This document shows, one piece after another, positions 8,392-16,438 of a stretch of 44,493 nt of DNA (its first letter is position 1; each line of letters opens with the position of its first letter). Position numbers and translations under genes: made by a program. The stretch is from an uncultured bacterium. GTDB lineage: Bacteria; Patescibacteriota; Minisyncoccia; Phycocordibacterales; GWA1-40-21. The stretch spans positions 1-44,493 of the forward strand of contig CAIJNK010000013.1 of assembly GCA_903822075.1 (NCBI GenBank), written 5' to 3'. The notes below the pieces were generated by a model. The model ran no database searches. It saw only the letters and a program-made list of their open reading frames with translations, and was not told where the DNA came from.

Positions 8392-9252
8392 CTATTTTTG
8401 GCAAACTGGGCAATAATGTGTCCCACGGCCGGCATGTTTAGTTTTTACTATTCTGGTACCGCAGATTTTGCATTTCTGATCCTTACGTCCATAGACCATA
8501 AGATAAGGAACAAAACCGCCCTTCTCGCCGTTGCTGCGGCGATAGTTTTTCGAAGAAGTACCCTTCTTTCGAATGGAAAGTCTTAATACGGCAATAATAT
8601 TCTTATGTAAATCAGTTATTTCTTTTTTATTTAAGGTTTCCACTTTTCGCATTGGAAGAACTTTAGACAGGAAAGCACTTTCGTCCGCATAAATATTCCC
8701 GATACCGGCAATCAATTTCTGGTCGAGTAAAACTTGTTTCACCGTCCTGCGGGAATATTTTTTCAGGATTTCCTCAAAGTTTGCCACCGTAAACTTGGGG
8801 GATAGGGGCTCTATGCCCACTTCTGTCTGAATATACTTTTTTAATTTTTCATCCAAAATTCTTACCCAGCCGAATTTTCGCAAGTCATTGAAATATAGGT
8901 CACCACCGTCCTTAAAAGTGAAGATAAGGCGAGTGTGTCGTCCGGGTGTCTGCACGTCCGAAGTGGGGTGGCCGCCAGTAATGGCTTTCCCTTTTTTAGG
9001 CACAAAGATCAGTTGTCCAGTCATCTTCAGATGAATCACCAGACTAATTTTATTAGTTAAGTGGATGAGGAGCATCTTAGCTCGACGTTCCAAACCAAGA
9101 ATTTTTTTACCAGTGACTATTTTGGTAAAGTCAATTATGGAGGTGGGGAGAACAGTCTTCGGCCAGAGAATTTTCACGCCAGAAACAACCTTGTTTCTCA
9201 GGCTCTTATCGAGTTCTCGTTTAATGGTTTCTACCTCAGGTAATTCTGGCAT
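8392..9252 (-). CDS. mutM: Formamidopyrimidine-DNA glycosylase
   Basis: Base-excision repair enzyme that removes 8-oxoguanine and opens the strand. 286 residues, normal length. MPELPEVET provides the catalytic N-terminal Pro and Glu; LLDQKLIAGIGNIYADE is the helix-two-turn-helix, and the C-terminal zinc finger is C261-x2-C264 ... C281-x2-C284 with GRGTHYCP. Its start overlaps the end of murE by 22 bases, so the two are co-transcribed. Confidence 0.97.
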   Translation of the reverse strand: MPELPEVETIKRELDKSLRNKVVSGVKILWPKTVLPTSIIDFTKIVTGKKILGLERRAKMLLIHLTNKISLVIHLKMTGQLIFVPKKGKAITGGHPTSDVQTPGRHTRLIFTFKDGGDLYFNDLRKFGWVRILDEKLKKYIQTEVGIEPLSPKFTVANFEEILKKYSRRTVKQVLLDQKLIAGIGNIYADESAFLSKVLPMRKVETLNKKEITDLHKNIIAVLRLSIRKKGTSSKNYRRSNGEKGGFVPYLMVYGRKDQKCKICGTRIVKTKHAGRGTHYCPVCQK

Positions 9253-10502
9253 TTTTCTATTTCTTCTTTAGCTACCTCGGCGTCACTCCATGGTTCTTTA
9301 GTGCCGTTCTTGCGCATAATATACGGGTCTGTTCCTTTACCAGTAATTAAAACCATATCGCCAGTCCTGGCAAGCTTGATGGCCGAGGCAATAGCTTGCC
9401 GGCGATTCATAATAATTTCCGTCTTATTTCTACCAGTATATTTTGCTAAATCTTCGACTATCTCTTTTGGTTCGTCATCATACGGGTCTTCATCGGTGAG
9501 AATGATTTCGGCGCAATATTTATCCGCCATTTCAGCCATCTCTTTTCTTTTCCATTTATCACGTCCACCGCCACAACTACCAAGGACGCAGATTTTCTTT
9601 TTTTCTGGAAAGGCGGTGTATAAGGCCTGCAGTGAGTCTGGCGTGTGTGCATAATCCACAATCACATCAAACCCCAATGTATTTGGAATCTTTTGCCCAC
9701 GGCCTTTTATTTCTATCACCTTTTCCAATCCGGCCTTGATGCTTTCCATACTGATACCCAAGGCTCGAGCGTAAGTACAAGCCGCCAGCATATTATAAAC
9801 GTTAAATTTCCCCGGTAGTTTACTTTGTATCTCTATACCTTCACAGACAAATTTCACACCGTCACTATGGCAGACAATCGGCTCACCGTCTTTAAGGGAG
9901 TATGGAGCTTTTTTCTCCACGTTTACATTTAGGAATTTATGTCCCTCCTTATCATCAATGTTGGCGCATATTATCTTACCTTTTTTGGGCGATTTCTCCA
10001 GAGAATGGGCAATGTTTAATTTGGCTTCCAAATATTTATCATAAGAACCATGTGACTCGATGTGTTCCGGTGCCAGGTTGGTAAAAATCAGGGCATCCAA
10101 GTCTATGAACTTGTGCCGATATTGCTTGGCCGCCTCGGAGGAAATTTCAATCACGGCATAATCACATTTGGCATCTACCGCCTGACGCAAGAAACGTTGG
10201 ATAAAAAAACGTCCCGGCATGGTCATCTTGTGCATATTTGGTTTGCTTTTCTCTTTGATTTTAAAACGTAAAGTGCCGGCGAGCGCGGTCACAAAACCCG
10301 CTTCCTCCAGAATGGCATTTACAAATTCCACTGTGGAAGTTTTGCCCTTGGTCCCGGTCACGGCCACCACTTTGATTTTTCGGGATGGGAAACGGTATAT
10401 CAAGGCACCCAAAAGTGCCAACTTCCAGTGGTAAATCGGTTGGAAAAAAGTGAAAATCTTTTTCGGGATAAGTCTTTTTATCTGCCCAAGGATTTTTTCC
10501 AT
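9231..10502 (-). CDS. murE: MurE-like Mur ligase, N-terminal domain missing
   Basis: ATP-dependent ligase that adds the third amino acid to UDP-MurNAc-dipeptide. The P-loop GTKGKTS sits at residues 50-56, so the usual ~90-residue UDP-binding N-terminal domain is largely absent (423 against ~490 residues). FDVIVDYAHTPDSLQAL and KGRGQKI are MurE-type signatures. Where diaminopimelate-type MurE has DNPR, this has TDEDPYDDEP with no Arg at the recognition position, so the amino acid added is uncertain. A TGCTAAAGT box ends 6 bases before the ATG. Overlaps mutM downstream. Confidence 0.9.
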   Translation of the reverse strand: MEKILGQIKRLIPKKIFTFFQPIYHWKLALLGALIYRFPSRKIKVVAVTGTKGKTSTVEFVNAILEEAGFVTALAGTLRFKIKEKSKPNMHKMTMPGRFFIQRFLRQAVDAKCDYAVIEISSEAAKQYRHKFIDLDALIFTNLAPEHIESHGSYDKYLEAKLNIAHSLEKSPKKGKIICANIDDKEGHKFLNVNVEKKAPYSLKDGEPIVCHSDGVKFVCEGIEIQSKLPGKFNVYNMLAACTYARALGISMESIKAGLEKVIEIKGRGQKIPNTLGFDVIVDYAHTPDSLQALYTAFPEKKKICVLGSCGGGRDKWKRKEMAEMADKYCAEIILTDEDPYDDEPKEIVEDLAKYTGRNKTEIIMNRRQAIASAIKLARTGDMVLITGKGTDPYIMRKNGTKEPWSDAEVAKEEIEKCQNYLR

Positions 10503-10505
10503 ACA

Positions 10506-10533
10506 TTGACTTTAGCAGAAAAAGGCGTAATTT
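10506..10533 (+). promoter_or_regulatory. Promoter of the 10582 gene, type TTGAC-N16-TAAT
   Basis: TTGACT, 16 bases, TAATTT, with AAAAAGGCG just before the -10. The same arrangement recurs at 11464 and 19029. It overlaps the divergent murE promoter. Confidence 0.65.
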
Positions 10534-10581
10534 GAAAGGCAGACAGGGTTGTACAATAAACACAAAACAGGAGATAGATAG

Positions 10582-10977
10582 ATGAAGGACAGAAGGATAG
10601 TAGCTCAGAAGCGAGTGGAGGCGATCAAGTTTTTCAGCCTCGTATTGTTTGAAGCCGTCAAGGCGGGTGCGGTCACAGTGACTTTTCTCCAACAAGGGGG
10701 GAAACTCTCGGTGAGCCGTCTTAGTCTCGCTGGAGCCAGGAACGTTAATTCCGTTCAACCGGTCTCCCTAGGAGACGGGTCTAAACTTTATCGTCAGATC
10801 AAGAAAGAGGTTTGGTTGATGATTAAGAGTCACGGGAAGTTTCCAGACGTTGCCGAAAGTTCTATCGGGTACCTGGGGGAATTCCAGGCGTCAATTAATT
10901 GTCGAGAGATTGTCTTTTCTCTCACCACCATTTTCGTAGTTGGCGGGGAAGCGATGATTCTGGCTCGGGTTACCTGA
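10582..10977 (+). CDS. Stand-alone T2SSE N2-like domain protein (putative)
   Basis: 131 residues with no ATPase motif. From about residue 20 the order of conserved features follows the N2 domain that precedes the ATPase in GspE/PilB proteins: helix with KAGA, a strand pair, a long helix (YRQIKKEVWLMIKS), GYLGEF in place of QDGRF, and a final strand pair ending GGEAMILARV in place of GExVVLR. The next gene shows the same layout. Similarity is by eye. A GGAG Shine-Dalgarno precedes the ATG, and the unit has its own promoter. GC and codon use resemble the other accessory genes rather than murE. Confidence 0.6.
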   Translation: MKDRRIVAQKRVEAIKFFSLVLFEAVKAGAVTVTFLQQGGKLSVSRLSLAGARNVNSVQPVSLGDGSKLYRQIKKEVWLMIKSHGKFPDVAESSIGYLGEFQASINCREIVFSLTTIFVVGGEAMILARVT

Positions 10978-11017
10978 ACCGAGGTCATTGGTTCACTTAC
11001 AGAAAGGAAAGAGAAGT

Positions 11018-11407
11018 ATGAACAGGCGAAAGAGGATTTACCGGAAACGATTGTTCGTGAACGTGGAGGATTTACCCGCCCTCCACGTTCTTATACAGAT
11101 TCTTCGTTGTGCAGCTGAGGCCGGAGCTACTTCGGTCTCTATTGTTGCCCGAAACGAATTGTTTGTCGCCTCATGCTCTGATGGTAAAAGTTGCCCCAGA
11201 CGAATTGGGGTGAATGTTAATTACCGCTTCGTCAGGGCCATTATCAACCGAGTAAAGATTTTGTCAGGCATGATGTTGTCTGTCGTGGATTCCGCGCAGG
11301 TCGGTAACTTCGCCCTTACTAACAAAATCCCGAATATTTCCGGTTGTCGGGTAAAAACCAGACCGACCAAGTCTGGCGAAGCTGTCAGACTTGTCTTTGT
11401 ATCATAA
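11018..11407 (+). CDS. Stand-alone T2SSE N2-like domain protein (putative)
   Basis: 129 residues from ATG 11018, which has AAAGGAAAG upstream; an upstream in-frame TTG is not preferred. Residues 20-129 read as an N2 domain of a type II/IV pilus ATPase: AAEAGATSVSIVARN, AIINRVKILSGM, SAQVGNFAL, then CRVKTRPTKSGEAVRLVF, matching the family pattern ISRIKVMA, PQDGR, RVSTLPT, GERVVLR. No Walker motifs follow; the gene ends at a terminator. A divergent relative of the gene at 10582 and probably co-transcribed with it. It may be a regulatory or decoy partner of a pilus ATPase; role unknown. Confidence 0.65.
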   Translation: MNRRKRIYRKRLFVNVEDLPALHVLIQILRCAAEAGATSVSIVARNELFVASCSDGKSCPRRIGVNVNYRFVRAIINRVKILSGMMLSVVDSAQVGNFALTNKIPNISGCRVKTRPTKSGEAVRLVFVS

Positions 11408-11429
11408 GGTATCGATCCTTCTTGGGGCA

Positions 11430-11458
11430 ACGGGGCGTATAATGCGCTCCGTTTTTTT
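11430..11458 (+). terminator. Intrinsic terminator after the N2-like pair
   Basis: Eight-pair stem ACGGGGCG/CGCTCCGT with a 7-base loop, followed by TTTTTTT. Confidence 0.85.
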
Positions 11459-11463
11459 ATACA

Positions 11464-11491
11464 TTGACTTTGGTAGAAAAAGGAGTAATTT
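11464..11491 (+). promoter_or_regulatory. Promoter of the 11527 gene, type TTGAC-N16-TAAT
   Basis: TTGACT, 16 bases, TAATTT with AAAAAGGAG before the -10. Near-copy of the promoter at 10506, with similarity continuing ~12 bases past the -10. Confidence 0.7.
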
Positions 11492-11526
11492 GGAAGGCAG
11501 AAGTTCTCGAAAAAAGGAGGAGATTT

Positions 11527-11814
11527 ATGAGATGCGCTGAAGGTGGAGTTGTAAGGCCGGTGGTCAGAATGTCGCATGATGGCAAGGGTTTACTCGAAAA
11601 TATCCACAACTGTGTGGATCCGAAGGTTTCGATAACCTTTGATAAGGATGGTCAAGAGGAGACCCATCAACTGTGTCTCTGTCTGGTCCGCCCCGAGTCA
11701 AAGGGTATCCGTTTCATGGGTTGCTTGTACGGCTTGAAGATGAGGATCTGCGGTCTTCTCTCATCCTCGCCTGACCAACCCAGTTGGTGTTCGGTCTGGC
11801 CCCGATCAGTCTGA
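11527..11814 (+). CDS. Small Cys-rich hypothetical protein
   Basis: 95 residues from ATG 11527, which follows a strong AAAGGAGGAG Shine-Dalgarno; a longer in-frame start at 11464 would fall inside the promoter. Beta-rich, with six Cys (RCAEGG, IHNCVD, LCLCLV, GCLYG, RICGL and one near the C-terminus) but no clear zinc motif. A terminator follows within 5 bases. Third small accessory unit in a row; function unknown. Confidence 0.6.
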   Translation: MRCAEGGVVRPVVRMSHDGKGLLENIHNCVDPKVSITFDKDGQEETHQLCLCLVRPESKGIRFMGCLYGLKMRICGLLSSSPDQPSWCSVWPRSV

Positions 11815-11818
11815 AACA

Positions 11819-11862
11819 GACCCGTGTGTTCCTGCTTTGGGACACACGGGTCGTCTTATTTT
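11819..11862 (+). terminator. Intrinsic terminator
   Basis: Eleven-pair perfect stem GACCCGTGTGT/ACACACGGGTC, 12-base loop, then GTCTTATTTT. It lies at the end of the convergent ruvA and reaches a few bases into it. Confidence 0.85.
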
Positions 11863-12422
11863 CCTAAGTGCTTCAGAGCGGCTTTCACCCGGCCGCTGGT
11901 GGTGGTGATTTCTTTGTTTATTTCCTGCAGCGCCTCACGGGATTCTTTGTGTGAATAGCCCAAGGCTTTCAAAGCTTCCAAGGCGTCTATCTCTTCCTTT
12001 AGACCGAGATTAATTTCTTCATAAGAACCGAGTTTACCTTTTAATTCCAAAACAATCTTGTCCGCCATCTTTTTGCCCAAGCCGGAGACTTTAGTCAGGT
12101 GGGCGGTTTCGCCGGTAGAGACGGCTTTGCGCAGGGAATCAACGTTGGCCACATTTAATATATTTAAAGCGGTCTTTGGCCCCACGCCGGAGATAGTGAT
12201 AAGGAGTTCGAAAAAATCCAACTCCTTTTTATCTACAAAACCGTACAGGTCCAGGGCATTTTCCCGCACCGCCAAATAAGTCCAGATTTTGAGTTCTTGC
12301 TCCGCTCTGGCCAAGTTAAGCAAATCCGCCGTGCCAAACACCTTATAGCCAATATTATTTGTTTCAACAATTAGGAATTTATCCGCCTTGTGGATCACTT
12401 GTCCGGTTATCTTGGAGATCAT
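11856..12422 (-). CDS. ruvA: Holliday junction DNA helicase subunit RuvA
   Basis: Binds Holliday junctions and loads RuvB. 188 residues (about 200 typical). OB-fold (MISKITGQVIHK to LYGFVDKKE), then two helix-hairpin-helix motifs (ISGVGPKTALNIL and VSGLGKKMADKIVLELKGK), a linker, and the RuvB-binding C-terminal three-helix domain (DALEALKALGYSHKE). The start is set by a TGCTATAAT box (12429-12437) ending 6 bases upstream; a longer in-frame start is rejected. ruvB and ruvC are not in the window; ruvX is at 40652. Confidence 0.96.
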   Translation of the reverse strand: MISKITGQVIHKADKFLIVETNNIGYKVFGTADLLNLARAEQELKIWTYLAVRENALDLYGFVDKKELDFFELLITISGVGPKTALNILNVANVDSLRKAVSTGETAHLTKVSGLGKKMADKIVLELKGKLGSYEEINLGLKEEIDALEALKALGYSHKESREALQEINKEITTTSGRVKAALKHLGK

Positions 12423-12428
12423 GGGGTG

Positions 12429-12437
12429 ATTATAGCA
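12429..12437 (-). promoter_or_regulatory. Extended -10 promoter of ruvA
   Basis: TGCTATAAT on the minus strand, 6 bases before the ATG; no Shine-Dalgarno site. Confidence 0.6.
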
Positions 12438-12486
12438 TAGCACTCTTCTTGTTGCATTTTAGCCAGACCTGTGTTAATCTCTCCGC

Positions 12487-12753
12487 ATGCCTATAACATC
12501 ATCAGCTAAAAAAGCCTTAAGAGCTTCCAAACACAAAGCCGTATTTAATATGAAAAGAAGAGACACTGTTTCCGATACTGTAAAGAAAGTTAAGAAACTG
12601 ATTGTCGCCAAGGATATCAAGGGTGCCGAGAAATTATTGCCAACCGCCTTCCAAGCTATAGACAAAGCCTGTAAGACCAATTTGATCCACAAGAATACCG
12701 CTTCCCGCAAGAAATCCAGACTAGCCAAGATGCTCGCTAAAGCCTCAAAATAA
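12487..12753 (+). CDS. rpsT: Small ribosomal subunit protein bS20
   Basis: 88 residues, Lys-rich three-helix protein of the 30S subunit. The typical start (MPITSSAKKALRASKHKAVFN) and the tail (IHKNTASRKKSRLAKMLAK) are clear. A TTGCAT-N16-TTAATC promoter (12451-12478) ends 8 bases before the ATG, so the mRNA is probably leaderless. Followed by its own terminator, whose T-run doubles as the -35 region of tRNA-Arg. Confidence 0.96.
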   Translation: MPITSSAKKALRASKHKAVFNMKRRDTVSDTVKKVKKLIVAKDIKGAEKLLPTAFQAIDKACKTNLIHKNTASRKKSRLAKMLAKASK

Positions 12754-12763
12754 ATTCAAGCAA

Positions 12764-12793
12764 AAAAACCACCTCGGAGACGAGGTGGTTTTT
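12764..12793. terminator. rpsT terminator
   Basis: Stem AACCACCTCG/CGAGGTGGTT with a GAGA loop and T-run; A-run on the other side makes it symmetrical. Confidence 0.9.
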
Positions 12794-12820
12794 GTTATTT
12801 GACGGTATTTATGCTAACGT
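12792..12820 (+). promoter_or_regulatory. Promoter of tRNA-Arg
   Basis: TTGTTA, 17 bases, TAACGT with TGC before the -10; it ends 9 bases before the tRNA. The -35 overlaps the T-run of the rpsT terminator. Confidence 0.5.
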
Positions 12821-12829
12821 ATTTGGATT

Positions 12830-12901
12830 GCTCTTGTCGTTCAATGGATAGGACACTCCCCTGCGAAGGGAGAAATGCAGGTTCGATTCCTGCCAGGGGC
12901 A
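12830..12901 (+). tRNA. tRNA-Arg(GCG)
   Basis: 72-base cloverleaf: acceptor GCTCTTG/CAGGGGC with two G-T pairs, D-stem GTTC/GGAC, anticodon stem CTCCC/GGGAG, loop CTGCGAA giving anticodon GCG, T-arm with GGTTCGATTCC, discriminator A. CCA not encoded. Bacteria usually decode CGN Arg codons with an ACG (inosine) tRNA, so GCG is unusual. Confidence 0.93.
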
Positions 12902-12913
12902 CATCATAAAGTC

Positions 12914-13606
12914 TTATTTAACCGCTATGCTTTTTAGCTTTTTCCCCAGGGAATATTCATAAAATGGTCCAATCCACATGCCGGCCAGAAACCAAAAGAC
13001 AAATTCTTCCACTGGCACGTTCCAGATTCGGAAACCGCTTAAGCTGGGGAGGTAAGTGCTATCAATCCAAGTATTGGATAGGGTAATGATAATGATGTAA
13101 AACAAGATGGATATGGCCATCATGGCCGTGCCAGAAACCAGGGCATTAAAAAACAAATCTTTCCTGATATAAATCATGAAAATGACAAATAAAATCATAC
13201 TGATAGTGCTGGACCAGAAAGAGGTCAGACCAACTCGATAAAATAGCCAGGCCATGAGAGAAGTTGAGAATATGAGAAAAATATAAGCATTTAAAGGGCG
13301 GTGTTTAAGAGCACGCTTCGAATATTTTTTATTGAAAATAAGATCATAAATAACAGACATGATACCCCCACAAAAAAACCCCAGTAACATATCTTCAACA
13401 CCCACTACCGTGCCGGTGATTGTTGGTGGTCGCCACCAGTCCTTAGTCCACCAGAGGTAGGAGGATAAGACGTTAAAGATACTGGCTAGAAGGCTAATAA
13501 AAATTATTTCCCGTCTCAAATCTTTTCTCCTTATAAAAATAAAAACCCAGATAAGCAGGAAAGGTATTAGGGCTGTAAGATAAATATATTTATCCGGGAT
13601 GCTCAT
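12914..13606 (-). CDS. Lycopene cyclase-domain-like membrane protein
   Basis: 230 residues with about seven hydrophobic helices. Two copies of the motif typical of small heterodimer-type lycopene cyclases are seen: VVGVEDMLLGFFCGG near residue 70 and IWNVPVEEFVFWFLAG near residue 200, each with an acidic pair next to a hydrophobic helix. In other organisms the family closes rings on carotenoids. No other carotenoid gene is in the window, so the substrate is uncertain. Six bases separate it from the upstream gene (13613-14071); they form an operon. Confidence 0.7.
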   Translation of the reverse strand: MSIPDKYIYLTALIPFLLIWVFIFIRRKDLRREIIFISLLASIFNVLSSYLWWTKDWWRPPTITGTVVGVEDMLLGFFCGGIMSVIYDLIFNKKYSKRALKHRPLNAYIFLIFSTSLMAWLFYRVGLTSFWSSTISMILFVIFMIYIRKDLFFNALVSGTAMMAISILFYIIIITLSNTWIDSTYLPSLSGFRIWNVPVEEFVFWFLAGMWIGPFYEYSLGKKLKSIAVK

Positions 13607-13612
13607 GATAAA

Positions 13613-14071
13613 TTAGAAACCCAAATATTCCATGATCTTGTGGGAGGCGGGTTCGGAGAGCTCCTTTTCTTCCAGGAATTCCCTGAGGACGGTGGTTATT
13701 TCATCAATACTGTCTTCGTGGACGGGAATAATGATGTAGGGCATGACCGTTTTCTTGGATTTCAGAATTAGTTTTGGTTCACCGCCACGGGTTTCCGCCC
13801 AAAAAGACTCAATGGTCAGATATGGGTGAAGCTCCTTGCCCACCTGGACTCCCTTTTGATTTATTTCATATTCCACTTCGATTGGCTCGCGGATGGTGTA
13901 ATAAACCAAAATACCAGCTGAAAGCAAAATTAGAATTCCAAATAATGCATTACCAAAGACAAAGGCGAGAATAACGATACAGGCGGTGATGATGCCGACA
14001 GCCCAAAACCAATCAGCACTTCTTTGGTAGTGGTGGTATTCCGGCGCGCTCCAGTTTAGTGAATCTCCCAT
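13613..14071 (-). CDS. Two-helix membrane protein with PH-like cytosolic domain
   Basis: 152 residues. It opens with WSAPEYHHYQRSADWFW, then two hydrophobic helices (residues ~22-58), then a beta-rich domain ending in an amphipathic helix, the layout of bacterial PH-like (YcxB-type) proteins. A TATAAT box (14078-14083, minus strand) ends 6 bases before the ATG. First gene of a two-gene operon with the lycopene-cyclase-like protein. Function unknown. Confidence 0.75.
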   Translation of the reverse strand: MGDSLNWSAPEYHHYQRSADWFWAVGIITACIVILAFVFGNALFGILILLSAGILVYYTIREPIEVEYEINQKGVQVGKELHPYLTIESFWAETRGGEPKLILKSKKTVMPYIIIPVHEDSIDEITTVLREFLEEKELSEPASHKIMEYLGF

Positions 14072-14112
14072 GCAAGTATTATACCAAAAAATAAAATAAG
14101 GACAATGTAAGT

Positions 14113-15000
14113 CTAGTTAATATCTATTACCCGGAAAGCGTTATCCTTCAGGTATTTTTCGCTAACCTCATATTTTACCGGAGCAAAATTTTCCACAATT
14201 TTTTCCTCTGTAATCTTTATACCCTGAACATGCTTTTCTCGCCAAATTTCGTTATAACGGAAGTATTCCAGCCCGTTCTTTATGAAGTAATGGTTTTTTT
14301 CTTGGAGATGGAATTTAATTTCTTTGTTTTTTACTGAAAGTATTTGGCCCTTAAGCTGGCTGTCTGTCAGCCAGAGTTTTATTTGTAGTGGTTCTTTAGA
14401 AATATTTTTTAATTTCAAATCTAAATAATTACAGAAAATAGTTGCTCCTGCGCCAAAAGGGATAGTTCGGCCGGAATCCGGAAAAGTATCCACTGAGTGA
14501 TGGTGGCGCTCAATGATTTTTACGTCACAATGCAGAAGAATCCAAAAAAGGAAGTTTGATAACTGGCATAAGCCCCCGCCCACTCCCGCCGAAACCTTTC
14601 CATTAGAAATAACCATGCCCTCCATGTAGCCATTTTTACTAGTGGCCTTGCCTAAGTGGTGCCATAGGGAGAAAGTTTTTCCAGGTGGTATGACGATGCC
14701 GTCAAGCTTATTAATTGCTAGTTTTAAATTATGGATTTTGTTTATTTGCAATTTAGGGTCGCTATTTCCTAATTTTCTGAATAGAGGTGAGGAATGCCTA
14801 GCTAAAACGTGGTCAAAGAAAGCTCTTTTCCTGAATGGTTGGCCATGAAGACAGTAGTTTTTTAAATCACGGCCAAGTCTTTTGATTTTTGTTATTGCTG
14901 GGGAAAGGTGGGGGTAGACGCTTGAAATCGCTCGTCTTTTTTGTGGTGAGTTGTAATTGTTTATCTTTATTCTCACTTTCTTAAGTAATGGTGCATCCAT
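14113..15000 (-). CDS. VanW family protein
   Basis: 295 residues. The VanW core is clear: NLKLAINKLDGIVIPPGKTFSLW, then ATSKNGYMEGMVISNGK, GVGGGLCQLSNFL with conserved Cys, and ERHHHSVDTFPD. Named after a vancomycin-resistance cluster gene but widespread, with unproven function, probably linked to the cell envelope. No signal peptide is visible in this copy. A TGCTAATAT box ends 9 bases before the ATG. Divergent from zwf. Confidence 0.92.
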   Translation of the reverse strand: MDAPLLKKVRIKINNYNSPQKRRAISSVYPHLSPAITKIKRLGRDLKNYCLHGQPFRKRAFFDHVLARHSSPLFRKLGNSDPKLQINKIHNLKLAINKLDGIVIPPGKTFSLWHHLGKATSKNGYMEGMVISNGKVSAGVGGGLCQLSNFLFWILLHCDVKIIERHHHSVDTFPDSGRTIPFGAGATIFCNYLDLKLKNISKEPLQIKLWLTDSQLKGQILSVKNKEIKFHLQEKNHYFIKNGLEYFRYNEIWREKHVQGIKITEEKIVENFAPVKYEVSEKYLKDNAFRVIDIN

Positions 15001-15049
15001 AATTAAGCCATATTAGCATAAATTATTTTAGTAGAGTAAGATGATAGGT

Positions 15050-16438
15050 ATGGAAAATAAATTCACCTTCATTATTATGGGCGCCACAGGGGATTTGGCT
15101 AAATTAAAGCTTATACCGGCTATTTATAAACTGTTAAAATTGAATACGGTGGAACACGTTTCTTTAATTGGCGTTGCTCGGTCCGATACGACCATTCACT
15201 CTATTTTGGATGAGGTAAAAGGGTCTATAAAAGATTTGGATGAGGCAGTGTGGAATAAGCTAAGCAGTCACGCCCATTATCAGCAATTGGATTTCAGTAA
15301 TAAGAAAGATTTTGAAAAACTGCGAGCCAAGATAGTTGAAGTAGAAAAAGCGGATGATCTGTCCGGCAATCGACTCTTTTATTTGGCAACTTTGCCGGAA
15401 CATTTTGAGCTAGCCACTAAAAATTTAGCCGGGGTTGGTTTAATAAACAGTTTGGATGACAAATGGGAAAGAGTGCTCTATGAAAAACCATTTGGAGACA
15501 GTTTACGTTCCGCCAAAAGGATAAACCGGGCTATTGATAAAGTTTTTAAGGAAGAGAATATCTACCGTGTTGATCATTACTTGGGTAAGGAACTGGTAGG
15601 GAATATTGCCCTGTTAAGATTTACCAATAGGGTCTTGGAACCACTATGGAATAGCAAGCATATTGATTCCGTTCAAATTATCTGTGACGAAAATTTTGGT
15701 ATCAAAAACCGAGGTAACTATTTTGATAAATACGGGGCAATAAAGGATATGCTCCAAAATCACATTTTACAAATAGTATCTTTGGTGGCCATGGAGTCCC
15801 CGGAGTTTATTTCCGGAGAGTATCTACGGTCCGAAAAAGTAAAAGTCTTGAAAAAAACCAGGGTGACCGATATTTTGCTTGGGCAATACGAAGGTTATGA
15901 AAAGGAAAAAGGGGTGATGCCAAATTCCGCGACTGAAACCTTTTTCGCCGCTAAATTAGAGATAAACAATAAAAGATGGAAGGGCGTGCCATTTTTTGTT
16001 CGGGCTGGCAAAAATCTGAGCAAAAAAGAAACAGTAATTCATATCAGATTTAAAGCTGTGGATTGCCTTTTGGCCAAAAGTTGTCCTGCCGATAATAATT
16101 ATCTCACTATTAGAATAGAACCGAATGAGGGTTTTTCCTTTGAATTGAATTCAAAATCCTTACGACAAGGCTTTGCCGTCGAGACGGTGAACATGGATTA
16201 TTGTCATCGTTGCGAACATGGTGCGAACACGCCAGAAGCCTATGAAGTGTTATTAGAGCAGGCTATTCTGGGTGAACAAGCACTTTTTGTGCGCAATGAC
16301 GAAATTGAATTGGCTTGGCGGATAGTTGACAAGATAAAGAAAGATGGACTATCGGTTTATAAGTATCCAGTCGGTAGTTCTGGTCCGAAGGAACTCACTG
16401 AGTGGAATAAGAAAAATAATATAATATGGAAAAGTTAA
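15050..16438 (+). CDS. zwf: Glucose-6-phosphate 1-dehydrogenase
   Basis: First step of the oxidative pentose phosphate pathway, making 6-phosphogluconolactone and NAD(P)H. 462 residues from ATG 15050. A TAAGAT box (15037-15042) overlaps the alternative ATG at 15041 and ends 7 bases before 15050, so 15050 is preferred. Nucleotide-binding GATGDLAKLKLIPAIYKL, substrate-binding RVDHYLGKELVGNI and LEPLWNSKHIDSVQI are all present. gnd overlaps its end by 13 bases. No 6-phosphogluconolactonase gene lies between or near. Confidence 0.96.
   Translation: MENKFTFIIMGATGDLAKLKLIPAIYKLLKLNTVEHVSLIGVARSDTTIHSILDEVKGSIKDLDEAVWNKLSSHAHYQQLDFSNKKDFEKLRAKIVEVEKADDLSGNRLFYLATLPEHFELATKNLAGVGLINSLDDKWERVLYEKPFGDSLRSAKRINRAIDKVFKEENIYRVDHYLGKELVGNIALLRFTNRVLEPLWNSKHIDSVQIICDENFGIKNRGNYFDKYGAIKDMLQNHILQIVSLVAMESPEFISGEYLRSEKVKVLKKTRVTDILLGQYEGYEKEKGVMPNSATETFFAAKLEINNKRWKGVPFFVRAGKNLSKKETVIHIRFKAVDCLLAKSCPADNNYLTIRIEPNEGFSFELNSKSLRQGFAVETVNMDYCHRCEHGANTPEAYEVLLEQAILGEQALFVRNDEIELAWRIVDKIKKDGLSVYKYPVGSSGPKELTEWNKKNNIIWKS

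Noticed and set aside
10261-10758. Minus-strand 165-codon frame across the murE/10582 promoter region
   Set aside because: It overlaps both murE and the plus-strand gene in other frames and crosses both promoters.
11018-11407. Truncated pilus ATPase pseudogene
   Set aside because: The frame is clean, has its own ribosome site and ends at a proper terminator, and a second protein of the same layout precedes it.
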